From positions 1 to 9,866 of the forward strand of contig VAYD01000031.1 in NCBI GenBank assembly GCA_005883905.1: DNA of 9,866 bases, in the 5' to 3' direction. The stretch's first letter is position 1; every line of letters begins with the position of its first letter. A program made the position numbers and the translations under genes. The DNA comes from Actinomycetota bacterium (GTDB lineage Bacteria; Actinomycetota; Thermoleophilia; Solirubrobacterales; Solirubrobacteraceae). This document shows positions 1 to 7,129 of the stretch, in pieces. Below the pieces are notes generated by a model. That model saw only the letters and a list, made by a program, of their open reading frames with translations, did no database searches and was not told the DNA's origin.

Positions 1-1255
1 TCTTCTTGCGCTTGAAGCCGAGCCGCACGGTCGTCTTGCCGCCGGGGTTGATGCACGACTTGCCGCCGCCCGGACGCGCGTCGAGCGTGAACGTCCCCTG
101 CGGCAGCTCGAGCGTCGTGATGCCGGTGCCGGGCGGCGCGGTTGGGTCGTCGACCGGGTCGGTCGACGCCATGTCGATCGTCTTGTCGTCGCCCCGCCAC
201 ACGACGAAGCCCTTGTCGTCGGACGCGATCGACACATCGAGGTCGAAGAAGATGTCGCTGCCGCGCGTGATCGTGACGGTGTTGAACGCCGAGCCGTCCT
301 TCGAGGTCGAGAAGCGCAGGCGGTTGTTCGGGTCGTTGCCGTTCGTCCGCCACACCCCGGCGATGGTCCCGGACGGCCCCTCGGTGAGGTCGGTGATGTA
401 GCCCTGCTGCGACTCGGCCTCGACCGGTGGGCCGAAGTCGGCCGTGCTGAGCTTGCGGATCAGGACGTGGCGGAAGCTGCCGCCGGGCTCGACGCTCACC
501 ACGTAGGTCCCGCTCGGCCCGGACGCGACGCCGGTCTCGTCCGCGGCCGGGGTGAACTGGCCGAACGCGCTCCAGTTCGAGCTGAGCGACGGGTCGGCGC
601 CCGGAGGCAGCGTCCAGAAGACGCCCGGCCCGTCGTAGGCGACGGCGATCATGCCGCCGTCGGCCTTCGGCACGACTTGGATGTCGTTCTTGGATCCGCC
701 GAAGTCCTGCAGTTGCGCGACCGGCCCGCCGCCGGCCTCCGCTCCGTCCAGGCGCGCGGCGAAGACGTTGCCACCGCCGTTGAACGACGCGATCGTCACC
801 TCGCCGGACGGGAAGAGCACCGGCTCGGTCTTCTTCGTGCCGACGATGCCGGCTCCCGCCGCCTTGTAGACGGGGAAGCCCGTCGACCAGGTCACGCCGC
901 CGTCGGTCGAGCGCGACAGGTACGCGTCGTTGCGCACGTAGCGCGCCATGAAGATGTAGAGCGTGCCGTCGGAGGCGCGCAGCATCCACGGCGTGTCGGC
1001 CTCCGGCCTGTCCGTCGGCAGGCCCATGTTCACCACCTGCGGCGTGCAGGAGGTCGCGCCGCGCGGCACGTTGCACTCCATCGTCGCGTTGTCCTGCTGC
1101 CAGACGACGTGCGCCGTGCCGGTGTCGGGGTCGACCGCGAGGTGGGGATCGGTGCCCTGGCCGAGTGAGAACCGCTGGCCGGCCTGGGCGACCGGCGCGA
1201 GCACGCACGCGGCGAGGGCAGCGAGCAGGACAGTGAGGCGAGTGGAGGTGAACAC
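1..1255 (-). CDS. Secreted beta-propeller (BNR/Asp-box) protein, C-terminus beyond window
   Basis: An uninterrupted minus-strand frame runs from GTG at 1255-1253 to the left edge (418 residues seen). An in-frame TAA at 1267-1265 makes this GTG the first possible start. Residues 1-25 form a Sec signal peptide (short basic n-region, hydrophobic LTVLLAALAACVLA core, cleavage likely after AQA). The mature part has the composition of a sialidase-type beta-propeller: a clear Asp box STDGGVTW at 116-123, a weaker one near 316-324 (STSKDGSAF), and repeated strand motifs such as AHVVWQQ and GFVVWRGDD. From about 370 a Pro/Gly linker leads into a new beta domain (TTLELPQGTFTLDARPGG) that is cut off. 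The protein is probably extracellular. Enzyme activity cannot be claimed: sialidase catalytic residues were not identified, and many Asp-box proteins are non-catalytic. It is transcribed divergently from the molybdopterin/selenium operon, with only 22 bp between the starts. Confidence 0.85.
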   Translation of the reverse strand, partial: MFTSTRLTVLLAALAACVLAPVAQAGQRFSLGQGTDPHLAVDPDTGTAHVVWQQDNATMECNVPRGATSCTPQVVNMGLPTDRPEADTPWMLRASDGTLYIFMARYVRNDAYLSRSTDGGVTWSTGFPVYKAAGAGIVGTKKTEPVLFPSGEVTIASFNGGGNVFAARLDGAEAGGGPVAQLQDFGGSKNDIQVVPKADGGMIAVAYDGPGVFWTLPPGADPSLSSNWSAFGQFTPAADETGVASGPSGTYVVSVEPGGSFRHVLIRKLSTADFGPPVEAESQQGYITDLTEGPSGTIAGVWRTNGNDPNNRLRFSTSKDGSAFNTVTITRGSDIFFDLDVSIASDDKGFVVWRGDDKTIDMASTDPVDDPTAPPGTGITTLELPQGTFTLDARPGGGKSCINPGGKTTVRLGFKRKK

Positions 1256-1277
1256 GACGTGACCTTACGCTGTGGGC
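1256..1277. promoter_or_regulatory. Divergent overlapping -10 boxes, probably for leaderless transcripts
   Basis: The whole gap between two divergent genes is 22 bp. On the plus strand TACGCT (1266-1271) lies 6 nt before the ATG at 1278. On the minus strand TAAGGT (1267-1262) lies 6 nt before the GTG at 1255. Both fit TANNNT and share the TA at 1266-1267. At this distance transcription would begin at or next to each start codon. The plus gene has no Shine-Dalgarno site, and the minus gene has only the AAGG inside its own -10 box. No convincing -35 is seen on either side. This is inference from sequence pattern. Confidence 0.4.
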
Positions 1278-1874
1278 ATGAAGGTTTCCGTTCGATTGTT
1301 CGCCGTCCTGCGCGAGCGCGCGGGCAGCGAGCACATCGAGCTGGAGCTCGCCGATGGCGCGACCGTTCGCGACGCGATCGCGGCCTTGCCCGTCGCGGCC
1401 GGCGTCCCGGTGGTGATGGCGGTCAACCGCGAGGTTGCCGCCGAGGACGTCGTCCTGCGCGCCGACGACGAGCTGGCGCTGATCCCGCCCGTCAGCGGCG
1501 GCGCGATCCACACGGAGCCCCTGTCGGTCGACGCGCTGCTCGAGCGCGTGCGCGACCCGCGCGCCGGCGCGATCGTCACGTTCTCCGGCGTGACGCGCGA
1601 GGTCGACTTCCTCGACTACGAGGCCTACACCGAGATGGGCGCCGAGCAGATCGACGCGATCGTGGCGGACGCGATCGAACGCCATGGCCTGTGCAGCGCG
1701 GCGGCGGACCACCGCGTCGGGCGCGTCGAGCGCGGCGAGCCGAGCGTCATCGTCGCGGCGAGCGCGCCGCACCGAGACGCGGCCTTCGCGGGCGCGCGCG
1801 AGATCATCGACGAGATCAAGGCGCGCGTGCCGATCTGGAAGCGCGAGGAGGGCGAATGGATCCATCCCGTCTGA
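1278..1874 (+). CDS. moaD-moaE: Fused molybdopterin synthase (MoaD-MoaE)
   Basis: This 198-residue protein joins both subunits of molybdopterin synthase, which converts cyclic pyranopterin monophosphate to molybdopterin using sulfur carried on the MoaD C-terminus. Residues 1-75 are MoaD, a ubiquitin-like fold ending in the motif PPVSGG. Residues 76-198 are MoaE, with GAIVTFSGVTREV, the conserved HRVGRVERGE segment, and the two active-site lysines seven residues apart (K181 and K188 in KARVPIWK). The loop after GVTREV is shorter than in E. coli MoaE. ATG 1278 is preferred over GTG 1272 because the protein then begins MKVSVRLFA, as MoaD does; there is no Shine-Dalgarno site, so a leaderless start is likely. 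The Gly-Gly is internal, so a free thiocarboxylate requires cleavage. Fusions of this type are known, for example mycobacterial MoaX. The 3' end overlaps selA by 19 bp. Confidence 0.93.
   Translation: MKVSVRLFAVLRERAGSEHIELELADGATVRDAIAALPVAAGVPVVMAVNREVAAEDVVLRADDELALIPPVSGGAIHTEPLSVDALLERVRDPRAGAIVTFSGVTREVDFLDYEAYTEMGAEQIDAIVADAIERHGLCSAAADHRVGRVERGEPSVIVAASAPHRDAAFAGAREIIDEIKARVPIWKREEGEWIHPV
1846..1851 (+). promoter_or_regulatory. Shine-Dalgarno site of selA inside moaE
   Basis: AGGAGG, a perfect anti-16S match, lies 4 nt before the ATG at 1856 and inside the last codons of the moaD-moaE fusion. It fixes the selA start and implies translational coupling across the 19-bp overlap. Confidence 0.75.
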
Positions 1875-3118
1875 GGGAGCTGCCGAGCGTCGACCGGCTG
1901 GCAACGTCGGTCGCGAAGGCCGTGCTGCAGGAGCGCCGCGACGAGCTGATCGGCGGCGCGCGCGACGAGCCCGACCTGGTGGCGCGCGCTGCAGCGCGGC
2001 TGCGGCCCTCGCTGCGGCGCGTCGTCAACGCCACCGGCGTGATCGTCCACACGAACCTCGGCCGCTCGCCGTTGTCCGACGACGCGCGCGCCGCGGTGCT
2101 GCGCGCCGCGAGCGGCTATTCGAATCTCGAGCTCGACCTCGGCGAGGGGCGCCGCGGCTCGCGCCATGAGCACGTCGAGGCGCTGCTGCGCGAGCTCACG
2201 GGCGCCGAGGCCGCCCTCGCGGTCAACAACTGCGCCGCCGCCGTGCTGCTGGCCACCGCGGCGCTCGCCGGCGACGGGCGCGAGGTCGTCGTCTCGCGCG
2301 GGCAGCTGATCGAGATCGGCGGGTCGTTCCGGATCCCCGAGGTGGTGGCGCAGTCGGGCGCAGTGCTGCGCGAGGTCGGCACGACGAACCGCACGCGACT
2401 GCGCGACTTCGCCGCCGCGCTCGGCGACGCGACGGGCGCGATCCTGCGCGCGCATCCGAGCAACTTCCGCGCCGTCGGGTTCGTCGAGGAGGTGTCGATC
2501 GAGGCGCTGTGCGGGCTCGGCGTCCCGGTGATCGACGACGTCGGTTCGGGCGTGCTGGCCGACGGCGTCCCGGTGCTCGCCGACGAGCCCGCGGTGCGGC
2601 GATCCGTGCGCGCCGGCGCGGCGCTCGTGTGCTTCAGCGGCGACAAGCTGCTCGGCGGGCCGCAGGCGGGCGTGCTCGTCGGCACCGCGGACGCGGTCGG
2701 CGCCGCCAAGCGCCACCCGCTGGCGCGCGCGCTGCGGATCGACAAGCTCTCGCTGGCGGCGCTCGAGGCGACGCTCGCGCTCTACCGCGACCCCGAGCGC
2801 GCGCGTCGCGAGATCCCCGTGCTCGCCATGCTCGAGGCTGACCCGGCCGTGCTGCAGGCGCGCGCCGAGCAGCTGGCCACGGCGATCGGCGGCGAGGTCG
2901 TCCAGGCGGTCGCGAAGGTGGGCGGCGGAGCGCTGCCGCTGCTCGAGCTGGAAGGGCCTGCGGTCGCGCTGCACAGCGGCAGCCCGGACGCGACGGCCGC
3001 GCGGCTGCGCGACGCCGACCCGCCGGTGATCGCGCGCATCCAGGAGGGCCGCGTGCTGCTGGACCCGCGCACGATGGCCGACGAGGAGATCGCGTGGGTG
3101 GTGGCGGCGCTCCGCTGA
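1856..3118 (+). CDS. selA: L-seryl-tRNA(Sec) selenium transferase (selenocysteine synthase)
   Basis: SelA is a PLP enzyme of the cytoplasm that converts seryl-tRNA(Sec) to selenocysteinyl-tRNA(Sec) using selenophosphate from SelD. The 420-residue product begins with the family N-terminal motif [10 protein letters not shown]. It contains [17 protein letters not shown], the [17 protein letters not shown] block, VGTTNRT, and the cofactor motif [12 protein letters not shown] with the PLP lysine at K264. It is somewhat shorter than E. coli SelA (463 residues) but both ends look intact. The ATG at 1856 is chosen because of the AGGAGG just upstream and because the conserved N-terminus follows at once; the frame is open much further upstream, but that part is antisense-like noise over moaE. 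selA overlaps moaE by 19 bp and selB by 25 bp, so the three genes form one translationally coupled operon. Confidence 0.96.
   Translation: MDPSRLRELPSVDRLATSVAKAVLQERRDELIGGARDEPDLVARAAARLRPSLRRVVNATGVIVHTNLGRSPLSDDARAAVLRAASGYSNLELDLGEGRRGSRHEHVEALLRELTGAEAALAVNNCAAAVLLATAALAGDGREVVVSRGQLIEIGGSFRIPEVVAQSGAVLREVGTTNRTRLRDFAAALGDATGAILRAHPSNFRAVGFVEEVSIEALCGLGVPVIDDVGSGVLADGVPVLADEPAVRRSVRAGAALVCFSGDKLLGGPQAGVLVGTADAVGAAKRHPLARALRIDKLSLAALEATLALYRDPERARREIPVLAMLEADPAVLQARAEQLATAIGGEVVQAVAKVGGGALPLLELEGPAVALHSGSPDATAARLRDADPPVIARIQEGRVLLDPRTMADEEIAWVVAALR
3083..3088 (+). promoter_or_regulatory. Shine-Dalgarno site of selB inside selA
   Basis: GAGGAG sits 5 nt before the GTG at 3094, within the last codons of selA. 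It supports GTG 3094 as the selB start. Confidence 0.65.
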
Positions 3119-4560
3119 CCGTCGGCACCGCCGGCCACATCGACCACGGCAAGACGACGCTCGTGCGGGAGCTGACGGGCGTCGACACCGACCGCTTGCC
3201 GGAGGAGCAGCGGCGGGGCATGACGATCGAGCTCGGCTACGCACCGCTCGTGTTGCCGAGCGGCCGGCGCCTCAGCGTGATCGACGTGCCGGGCCACGAG
3301 AAGCTCGTGCGAACGATGGTGGCGGGGGCGACCGGGATCGACCTCTTCCTGCTGGTGATCGCGGCCGACGACGGCGTGATGCCGCAGACGCGCGAACACC
3401 TCGCGGTGCTGCGGAGCCTTGGGGTGGGGAGCGGGGTCGTGGCGATCACGAAGGCCGATCTCGCCGATCCGGCGGCGGCGATCGACGAGGCTCGCGAGCT
3501 GGTCCCCGAGGCCGAGGTGGTGAGCGGTGCGGGCGATGTCGCCGCGGCGCTGGATCGCGTGGCCGGGGAGCTGCGCTCGCGCGCCGACGACGATGACGCG
3601 GCGCTGTTGCACGTGGACCGCTCGTTCACGATCCACGGCGCCGGGCGCGTGGTGACCGGCACGCTGTGGTCGGGCTCCATCGGCCGCGGCGACGAGCTGC
3701 TGGTGCTCCCCGCGGGCAAGCGCGCGCGTGTGCGGGAGGTCCAGGTCCACGACGAGCGCGTCGAGCGCGCCGCCGCCGGCCAGCGCGTCGCCGTGAACCT
3801 GCGCGACGCCAACCCGGTTCGAGGCGACGTGCTGTCCGCAGAGCCACTGGAGCCGACGCACATCCTCGACGTCGAGCTCGACACGCGGCTCGAGCACGGC
3901 ACGCGCGTGCACGTCCACCACGGCACGCGCGAGACGCCGGCGCGCGTGGCGTGGCTCGGCGGCCACTTCCACCAGCTGCGCTGCGAGGAGCCGCTCGTCG
4001 CGCGCCGCGACGACCGCCTCGTCGTTCGCTCGATCTCCCCCGCCGACACCCTCGGCGGCGGTCGCATCCTCGACCCCCACGCGCGCCGCCATGGCCCATC
4101 GACCGACGTCACGGTCCGCCTCACCCGCCTGGCGCGCGGTGACGACGTGAGAATGGGGGGTCTGACCCCTCATTCTCACGTGAGACTGGGGGGTCAGACC
4201 CCTGATTCTCAGGCTCTGCCGCCCGAGGCGGATGATCTGCTCGAGCGGTTGAAGGCGTTCGGCCTCGAGCCGCCGCCGGACGACCAGTTCGACAAGGACG
4301 AGCAGCAGCTGCTCGCGCAGCTGCGCCACGCCGGGAAGGCCGAGCGCGTCGGGCCCTTCACGTTCCACCCCGACGCGCTCGCGGGGGTCCGCGAGCGCGT
4401 GGTCGCGATCATGCGCGACGAGGGGTCGATCACCCTCGCGCGCCTGCGCGACGAGCTGCACACCAGCCGCCGCTACGCCCAGGCGCTGCTCGAGCACCTG
4501 GATGCGCAGCGCGTCACGCGGCGGATCGGCGACGAACGCGTCCCCGGGTCGCGGTCATAG
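3094..4560 (+). CDS. selB: Selenocysteine-specific elongation factor SelB, shortened C-terminus with inserted repeats
   Basis: SelB is the GTPase that delivers Sec-tRNA(Sec) to recoded UGA codons by binding a SECIS hairpin in the mRNA. The 488-residue product has the EF-Tu-like G domain: GHIDHGKT (14-21), RGMTIELG (42-48, switch-I Thr44), DVPGHE (64-69) and TKAD (119-122). Two beta-barrel domains follow to about residue 345. The C-terminus ends with the typical last winged helix ([13 protein letters not shown], then RRIGDERV, about 425-485), preceded by a probable second one (374-424). E. coli SelB has 614 residues and four winged helices, so about two seem to be missing. At that junction, residues 352-373 are encoded by two in-frame palindromic 33-bp repeats. 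The last two winged helices, which bind SECIS in studied SelBs, appear kept. Start is GTG 3094, overlapping selA by 25 bp. Stop is TAG. Confidence 0.94.
   Translation: MGGGGAPLTVGTAGHIDHGKTTLVRELTGVDTDRLPEEQRRGMTIELGYAPLVLPSGRRLSVIDVPGHEKLVRTMVAGATGIDLFLLVIAADDGVMPQTREHLAVLRSLGVGSGVVAITKADLADPAAAIDEARELVPEAEVVSGAGDVAAALDRVAGELRSRADDDDAALLHVDRSFTIHGAGRVVTGTLWSGSIGRGDELLVLPAGKRARVREVQVHDERVERAAAGQRVAVNLRDANPVRGDVLSAEPLEPTHILDVELDTRLEHGTRVHVHHGTRETPARVAWLGGHFHQLRCEEPLVARRDDRLVVRSISPADTLGGGRILDPHARRHGPSTDVTVRLTRLARGDDVRMGGLTPHSHVRLGGQTPDSQALPPEADDLLERLKAFGLEPPPDDQFDKDEQQLLAQLRHAGKAERVGPFTFHPDALAGVRERVVAIMRDEGSITLARLRDELHTSRRYAQALLEHLDAQRVTRRIGDERVPGSRS
4147..4212 (+). repeat. Two tandem 33-bp palindromic repeats inside selB
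   Basis: Unit 1 is 4147-4179 and unit 2 is 4180-4212, immediately adjacent and identical at 29 of 33 positions. Each is a palindrome about a GGGGTCnGACCCC core (n = T at 4163, A at 4196). Unit 1 has near-perfect outer arms, GTGAGAATG pairing with CATTCTCAC, broken only by one G-T pair; pairing extends to 4145-4181. Unit 2 arms are partly decayed. Both units start on a codon boundary and encode 11 residues each, [11 protein letters not shown] and [11 protein letters not shown]. Codons such as AGA, TCT, CAT and GAT contrast with the GC-ending codons around them. The core resembles mobile REP-type palindromes, but I cannot assign a family from this window. Confidence 0.9.
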
Positions 4561-4570
4561 CGCGAACCGG

Positions 4571-4589
4571 CGGGGCGCCCCGATAGCCT
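4571..4589 (+). promoter_or_regulatory. Possible promoter with 12-bp palindrome before uxs
   Basis: TAGCCT at 4584-4589 fits TANNNT and lies 8 nt before the ATG at 4598, suiting a leaderless transcript. Just upstream is a perfect 12-bp palindrome, CGGGGCGCCCCG (4571-4582), where a regulator could bind or where a weak hairpin could follow selB. There is no T-tract, so it is not a convincing intrinsic terminator. No -35 is evident. Confidence 0.33.
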
Positions 4590-4597
4590 GCCGCCCC

Positions 4598-5545
4598 ATG
4601 GCCACCTGCCTTGTGACGGGTGGCGCGGGGTTCCTGGGGTCGCACCTCTGCGACGAGCTGCTCAGGCGGGGGCACCGCGTCATCTGCGTCGACAACCTCG
4701 AAACCGGCTCGCTGACGAACATCGAGCACATCCGCGTGCCCGAGTTCGCGCACCTGAACCTCGACATCATCGAGCCGTACTTCGTCGACGAGCCCGTCGA
4801 CTTCGTCTACCACCTCGCCTCGCCGGCGTCCCCGATCGACTACCTGCGGCTGCCGCTGCACACGCTCAAGGTCGGCTCGCACGGCACGCACCACACGCTC
4901 GGCCTGGCGAAGACGCACCGCGCACGCTTCCTGATCGCCTCGACGTCGGAGGTCTACGGCGACCCGCAGGTGCACCCGCAGACCGAGGACTACTGGGGCC
5001 ACGTCAACCCGATCGGCCCGCGCGGCGTCTACGACGAGGCCAAGCGCTACGCCGAGGCGCTCACGATGGCCTACCACCGCCAGCAGGGCGTGGACACCGC
5101 GATCATCCGCATCTTCAACACCTACGGACCCAGGATGCGCCCGTACGACGGCCGCGCGATCCCGACCTTCTTCCGCCAGGCGCTGACCGACCGGCCGATC
5201 ACGGTCTTCGGGACGGGCAGCCAGACGCGGTCGTTCTGCTTCGTCGACGACCTCATCCGCGGCATGATCGCGCTCGCCGAGAGCGGCGAGCACATGCCCG
5301 TGAACGTCGGCAACCCGGACGAGTTCACGCTGCTCGAGCTGGCTGAGACGATGATCGACGTCACCGGTTCCAGATCGGAAATCGTGTATGAGGCGCTGCC
5401 CACCGACGACCCCAAGCAGCGCCGCCCGGACATCTCGCGGGCCAAGGCGCTGCTGGGCTGGCAGCCGGAGGTGTCCCTGCGAGAAGGGTTGCAGCGCACG
5501 CTCGACGGGGCCGGCCAGGAGGCGTTGATCGGCGCTGCACCGTGA
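4598..5545 (+). CDS. uxs: UDP-glucuronate decarboxylase (UDP-xylose synthase), SDR family
   Basis: This enzyme oxidises UDP-glucuronate at C4 with NAD, decarboxylates it and reduces the product to UDP-xylose. The 315-residue protein is a complete extended short-chain dehydrogenase: [10 protein letters not shown] nucleotide-binding loop (7-16), [18 protein letters not shown] (115-123, with the catalytic-type Thr116 and Glu118), YDEAK (Tyr145, Lys149), [10 protein letters not shown], and [11 protein letters not shown]. The strings [28 protein letters not shown] and [10 protein letters not shown] fit UXS better than dTDP-glucose dehydratase or UDP-glucose 4-epimerase. Family members usually read CYDEGKR where this one reads VYDEAKR. 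ATG 4598 is chosen because the Rossmann motif begins a few residues later; the open frame upstream lies over selB. There is no Shine-Dalgarno site. It is followed after 44 bp by a glycosyl-phosphate transferase gene, suggesting a shared role in polysaccharide synthesis. A related nucleotide-sugar SDR is the main alternative. Confidence 0.9.
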   Translation: MATCLVTGGAGFLGSHLCDELLRRGHRVICVDNLETGSLTNIEHIRVPEFAHLNLDIIEPYFVDEPVDFVYHLASPASPIDYLRLPLHTLKVGSHGTHHTLGLAKTHRARFLIASTSEVYGDPQVHPQTEDYWGHVNPIGPRGVYDEAKRYAEALTMAYHRQQGVDTAIIRIFNTYGPRMRPYDGRAIPTFFRQALTDRPITVFGTGSQTRSFCFVDDLIRGMIALAESGEHMPVNVGNPDEFTLLELAETMIDVTGSRSEIVYEALPTDDPKQRRPDISRAKALLGWQPEVSLREGLQRTLDGAGQEALIGAAP

Positions 5546-5577
5546 TTAGGCCGTTACTTCTGCGACGCTGTGGCGTT

Positions 5578-5582
5578 AGGAG
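5578..5582 (+). promoter_or_regulatory. Shine-Dalgarno site of the sugar transferase gene
   Basis: AGGAG lies 7 nt before ATG 5590. The only other candidate start nearby, ATG 5584, is followed directly by TGA. The 44-bp gap from uxs shows no convincing terminator, so the two genes are probably cotranscribed. Confidence 0.6.
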
Positions 5583-5589
5583 CATGTGA

Positions 5590-7125
5590 ATGCCCCAATC
5601 GCAGGGCACGGCTGAGTCCGCGCAGGAGACGGATGCGCGCACCGGCCCGGCCGTCGCGCCGGGAGGCTTTCCCCTACCCGAACGCGACGTTCGCTCCAAG
5701 CGGCCGCCGGCGCTGAGCTTCCTGCTGCGGATGGACACGCTGCGCCAGGCGGGGCGGGTCCTGACCCTGCTGGTGCTCGACTTCATCGCGCTGTTCGGCG
5801 CGATCCTCACCGCGCTGTGCCTGAAGGCCGCCTTGCGCGACGCCTGGAACTTCGGCGTTTCCTACGAGCAGGCGAAGAACTACTTCCCGCTCGTCTACCT
5901 GGTGACGGTCCTGCTGTTCGCGCGGTCGGGCCTGTACACGAACCGCGCGGAGCGGCCCGGGCTGGCTCGCATCGTCGCCTGCCTGTTCCAGACGATGGTG
6001 CTCGTCTTCGCGTTCGCCGTCGTCAACGGCAACGAGTACTCCAGCTACTACATCTTCTACGGCTCGCTGTTCTTCGCGGTCGCCTACGTGACGTCGCTGC
6101 GCTTCCTGTACGAGCGCATGACCGGCGTCCTGCTCCGCCTCGCCGGCTACCAGCGCCGCACGGTCCTGGTCGGCACGGGCGAGCACATCGAGGACGTCGC
6201 CGGCGCGCTGCGCGACGGCAGCGACAGCTCGATCAACGTGATCGGGTTCGTCTCGATCACGCCGCGGCCGGACAACGGCATCGTGTCGCTCGGCACGCTC
6301 GAGCACCTGCCGGAGGTTCTCGAGAACCACCGCGTCGACGAGGTCATCATCGCCGACCCCGACTTCCCGCAGCAGCAGGCGGTCGAGCTCGTCGACCAGT
6401 GCCACCAGCGCGGCGTCCGCGTCCGCATCGCGCCGTCGACGATGGAGATCCTGATCCATCGCGCGGAGTTCGTCCCGGGCCAGTCCGTGCCGCTGTTCGA
6501 GCTGCGCCCGCCGGTGTTCGAGGGCGTCGACTTCCTGCTCAAGCGAACGTTCGACATCGTCGGCGCCGCGCTGCTGCTGTTCTTCCTGAGCCCGGTCCTG
6601 CTGGCGATCGCCGTCGCGATCAAGCTCAGCTCGCGCGGGCCCGCCTTCTACAGGTCGATCCGGCCCGGCATCGGCGGCCAGACGTTCGCCTGCTGGAAGT
6701 TCCGCACCATGTACCGCGACGCCGACCAGCGCCAGGCCGACCTCGAGTCGATCAACGAGGCCAGCGGTGCGCTGTTCAAGATCAAGGACGACCCGCGGAT
6801 GACGCCGGTGGGCCGGTTCCTGCGCCGCTTCTCGCTGGACGAGCTGCCGCAGCTGTGGAACGTGGTGCGCGGCCAGATGTCGCTCGTCGGCCCGCGGCCG
6901 CTGCCGCTGCGCGACTACGAGCGCCTCGAGGACTGGCACAAGAAGCGCTACCTGGTGCTGCCGGGCATCACCGGCCTGTGGCAGATCTCGGGGCGCTCCG
7001 AGCTGGACTTCGACGACCTCGTGCGGCTCGACTTCCTCTACCTCGAGCGCTGGTCGGTCTTCCTGGACCTGAGCATCCTCGTCAAGACGGTCCCGGCGGT
7101 GATGGGCCGCCGCGGCGCGTTCTAG
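5590..7125 (+). CDS. Polyprenyl-phosphate sugar-1-phosphate transferase (exopolysaccharide initiation)
   Basis: The 511-residue protein has the layout of the WbaP/CpsE-type transferases that move a sugar-1-phosphate from a nucleotide sugar to undecaprenyl phosphate, the first membrane step of exopolysaccharide or capsule synthesis. A Pro-rich cytoplasmic N-terminus precedes four likely membrane helices (about 57-79, 98-116, 127-146, 153-172). A Rossmann-like middle domain (about 189-310, starting RTVLVGTGEHIEDV) follows. The catalytic PF02397-type domain runs from KRTFDIVGA (318) to the end: a re-entrant hydrophobic helix (322-347), WKFRTMYRDAD, the Asp-Glu pair D417-E418 in FSLDELPQLWNV, SLVGPRPLP, and LPGITGLWQISGRS. 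All core motifs are present and the length is normal. The sugar used cannot be told from sequence. It follows uxs by 44 bp with its own AGGAG and ends 4 bp from the convergent sigma-HicB gene. Confidence 0.93.
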   Translation: MPQSQGTAESAQETDARTGPAVAPGGFPLPERDVRSKRPPALSFLLRMDTLRQAGRVLTLLVLDFIALFGAILTALCLKAALRDAWNFGVSYEQAKNYFPLVYLVTVLLFARSGLYTNRAERPGLARIVACLFQTMVLVFAFAVVNGNEYSSYYIFYGSLFFAVAYVTSLRFLYERMTGVLLRLAGYQRRTVLVGTGEHIEDVAGALRDGSDSSINVIGFVSITPRPDNGIVSLGTLEHLPEVLENHRVDEVIIADPDFPQQQAVELVDQCHQRGVRVRIAPSTMEILIHRAEFVPGQSVPLFELRPPVFEGVDFLLKRTFDIVGAALLLFFLSPVLLAIAVAIKLSSRGPAFYRSIRPGIGGQTFACWKFRTMYRDADQRQADLESINEASGALFKIKDDPRMTPVGRFLRRFSLDELPQLWNVVRGQMSLVGPRPLPLRDYERLEDWHKKRYLVLPGITGLWQISGRSELDFDDLVRLDFLYLERWSVFLDLSILVKTVPAVMGRRGAF

Positions 7126-7129
7126 TCCC

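Noticed and set aside
467..1168. Long plus-strand open frame of 233 codons over the left-edge gene
   Set aside because: The translation is Arg/Ala/Val/His-rich with no domain. The minus-strand frame here has a signal peptide and an Asp box, so this is an antisense shadow of GC-rich coding DNA.
4147..4212. The repeats as an intrinsic terminator or a SECIS element
   Set aside because: The hairpins are followed by coding sequence with no U-tract, and selB continues in frame to a normal C-terminus. There is no in-frame UGA upstream that a SECIS would serve.
2782..4497. Minus-strand open frame of 571 codons over selA/selB
   Set aside because: It is antisense to two clearly conserved genes, and its product is low complexity with no recognisable motif. 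Long antisense frames are common at this GC content.
5584..5589. ATG followed at once by TGA just before the sugar transferase start, as a minimal upstream ORF
   Set aside because: The ATG is only 1 nt from the AGGAG site, too close for initiation. ATG 5590 has normal 7-nt spacing.
7126..7129. Terminator between the convergent sugar transferase and sigma-HicB genes
   Set aside because: Only 4 bp separate the two stop codons and no hairpin with a T-tract is seen around them.
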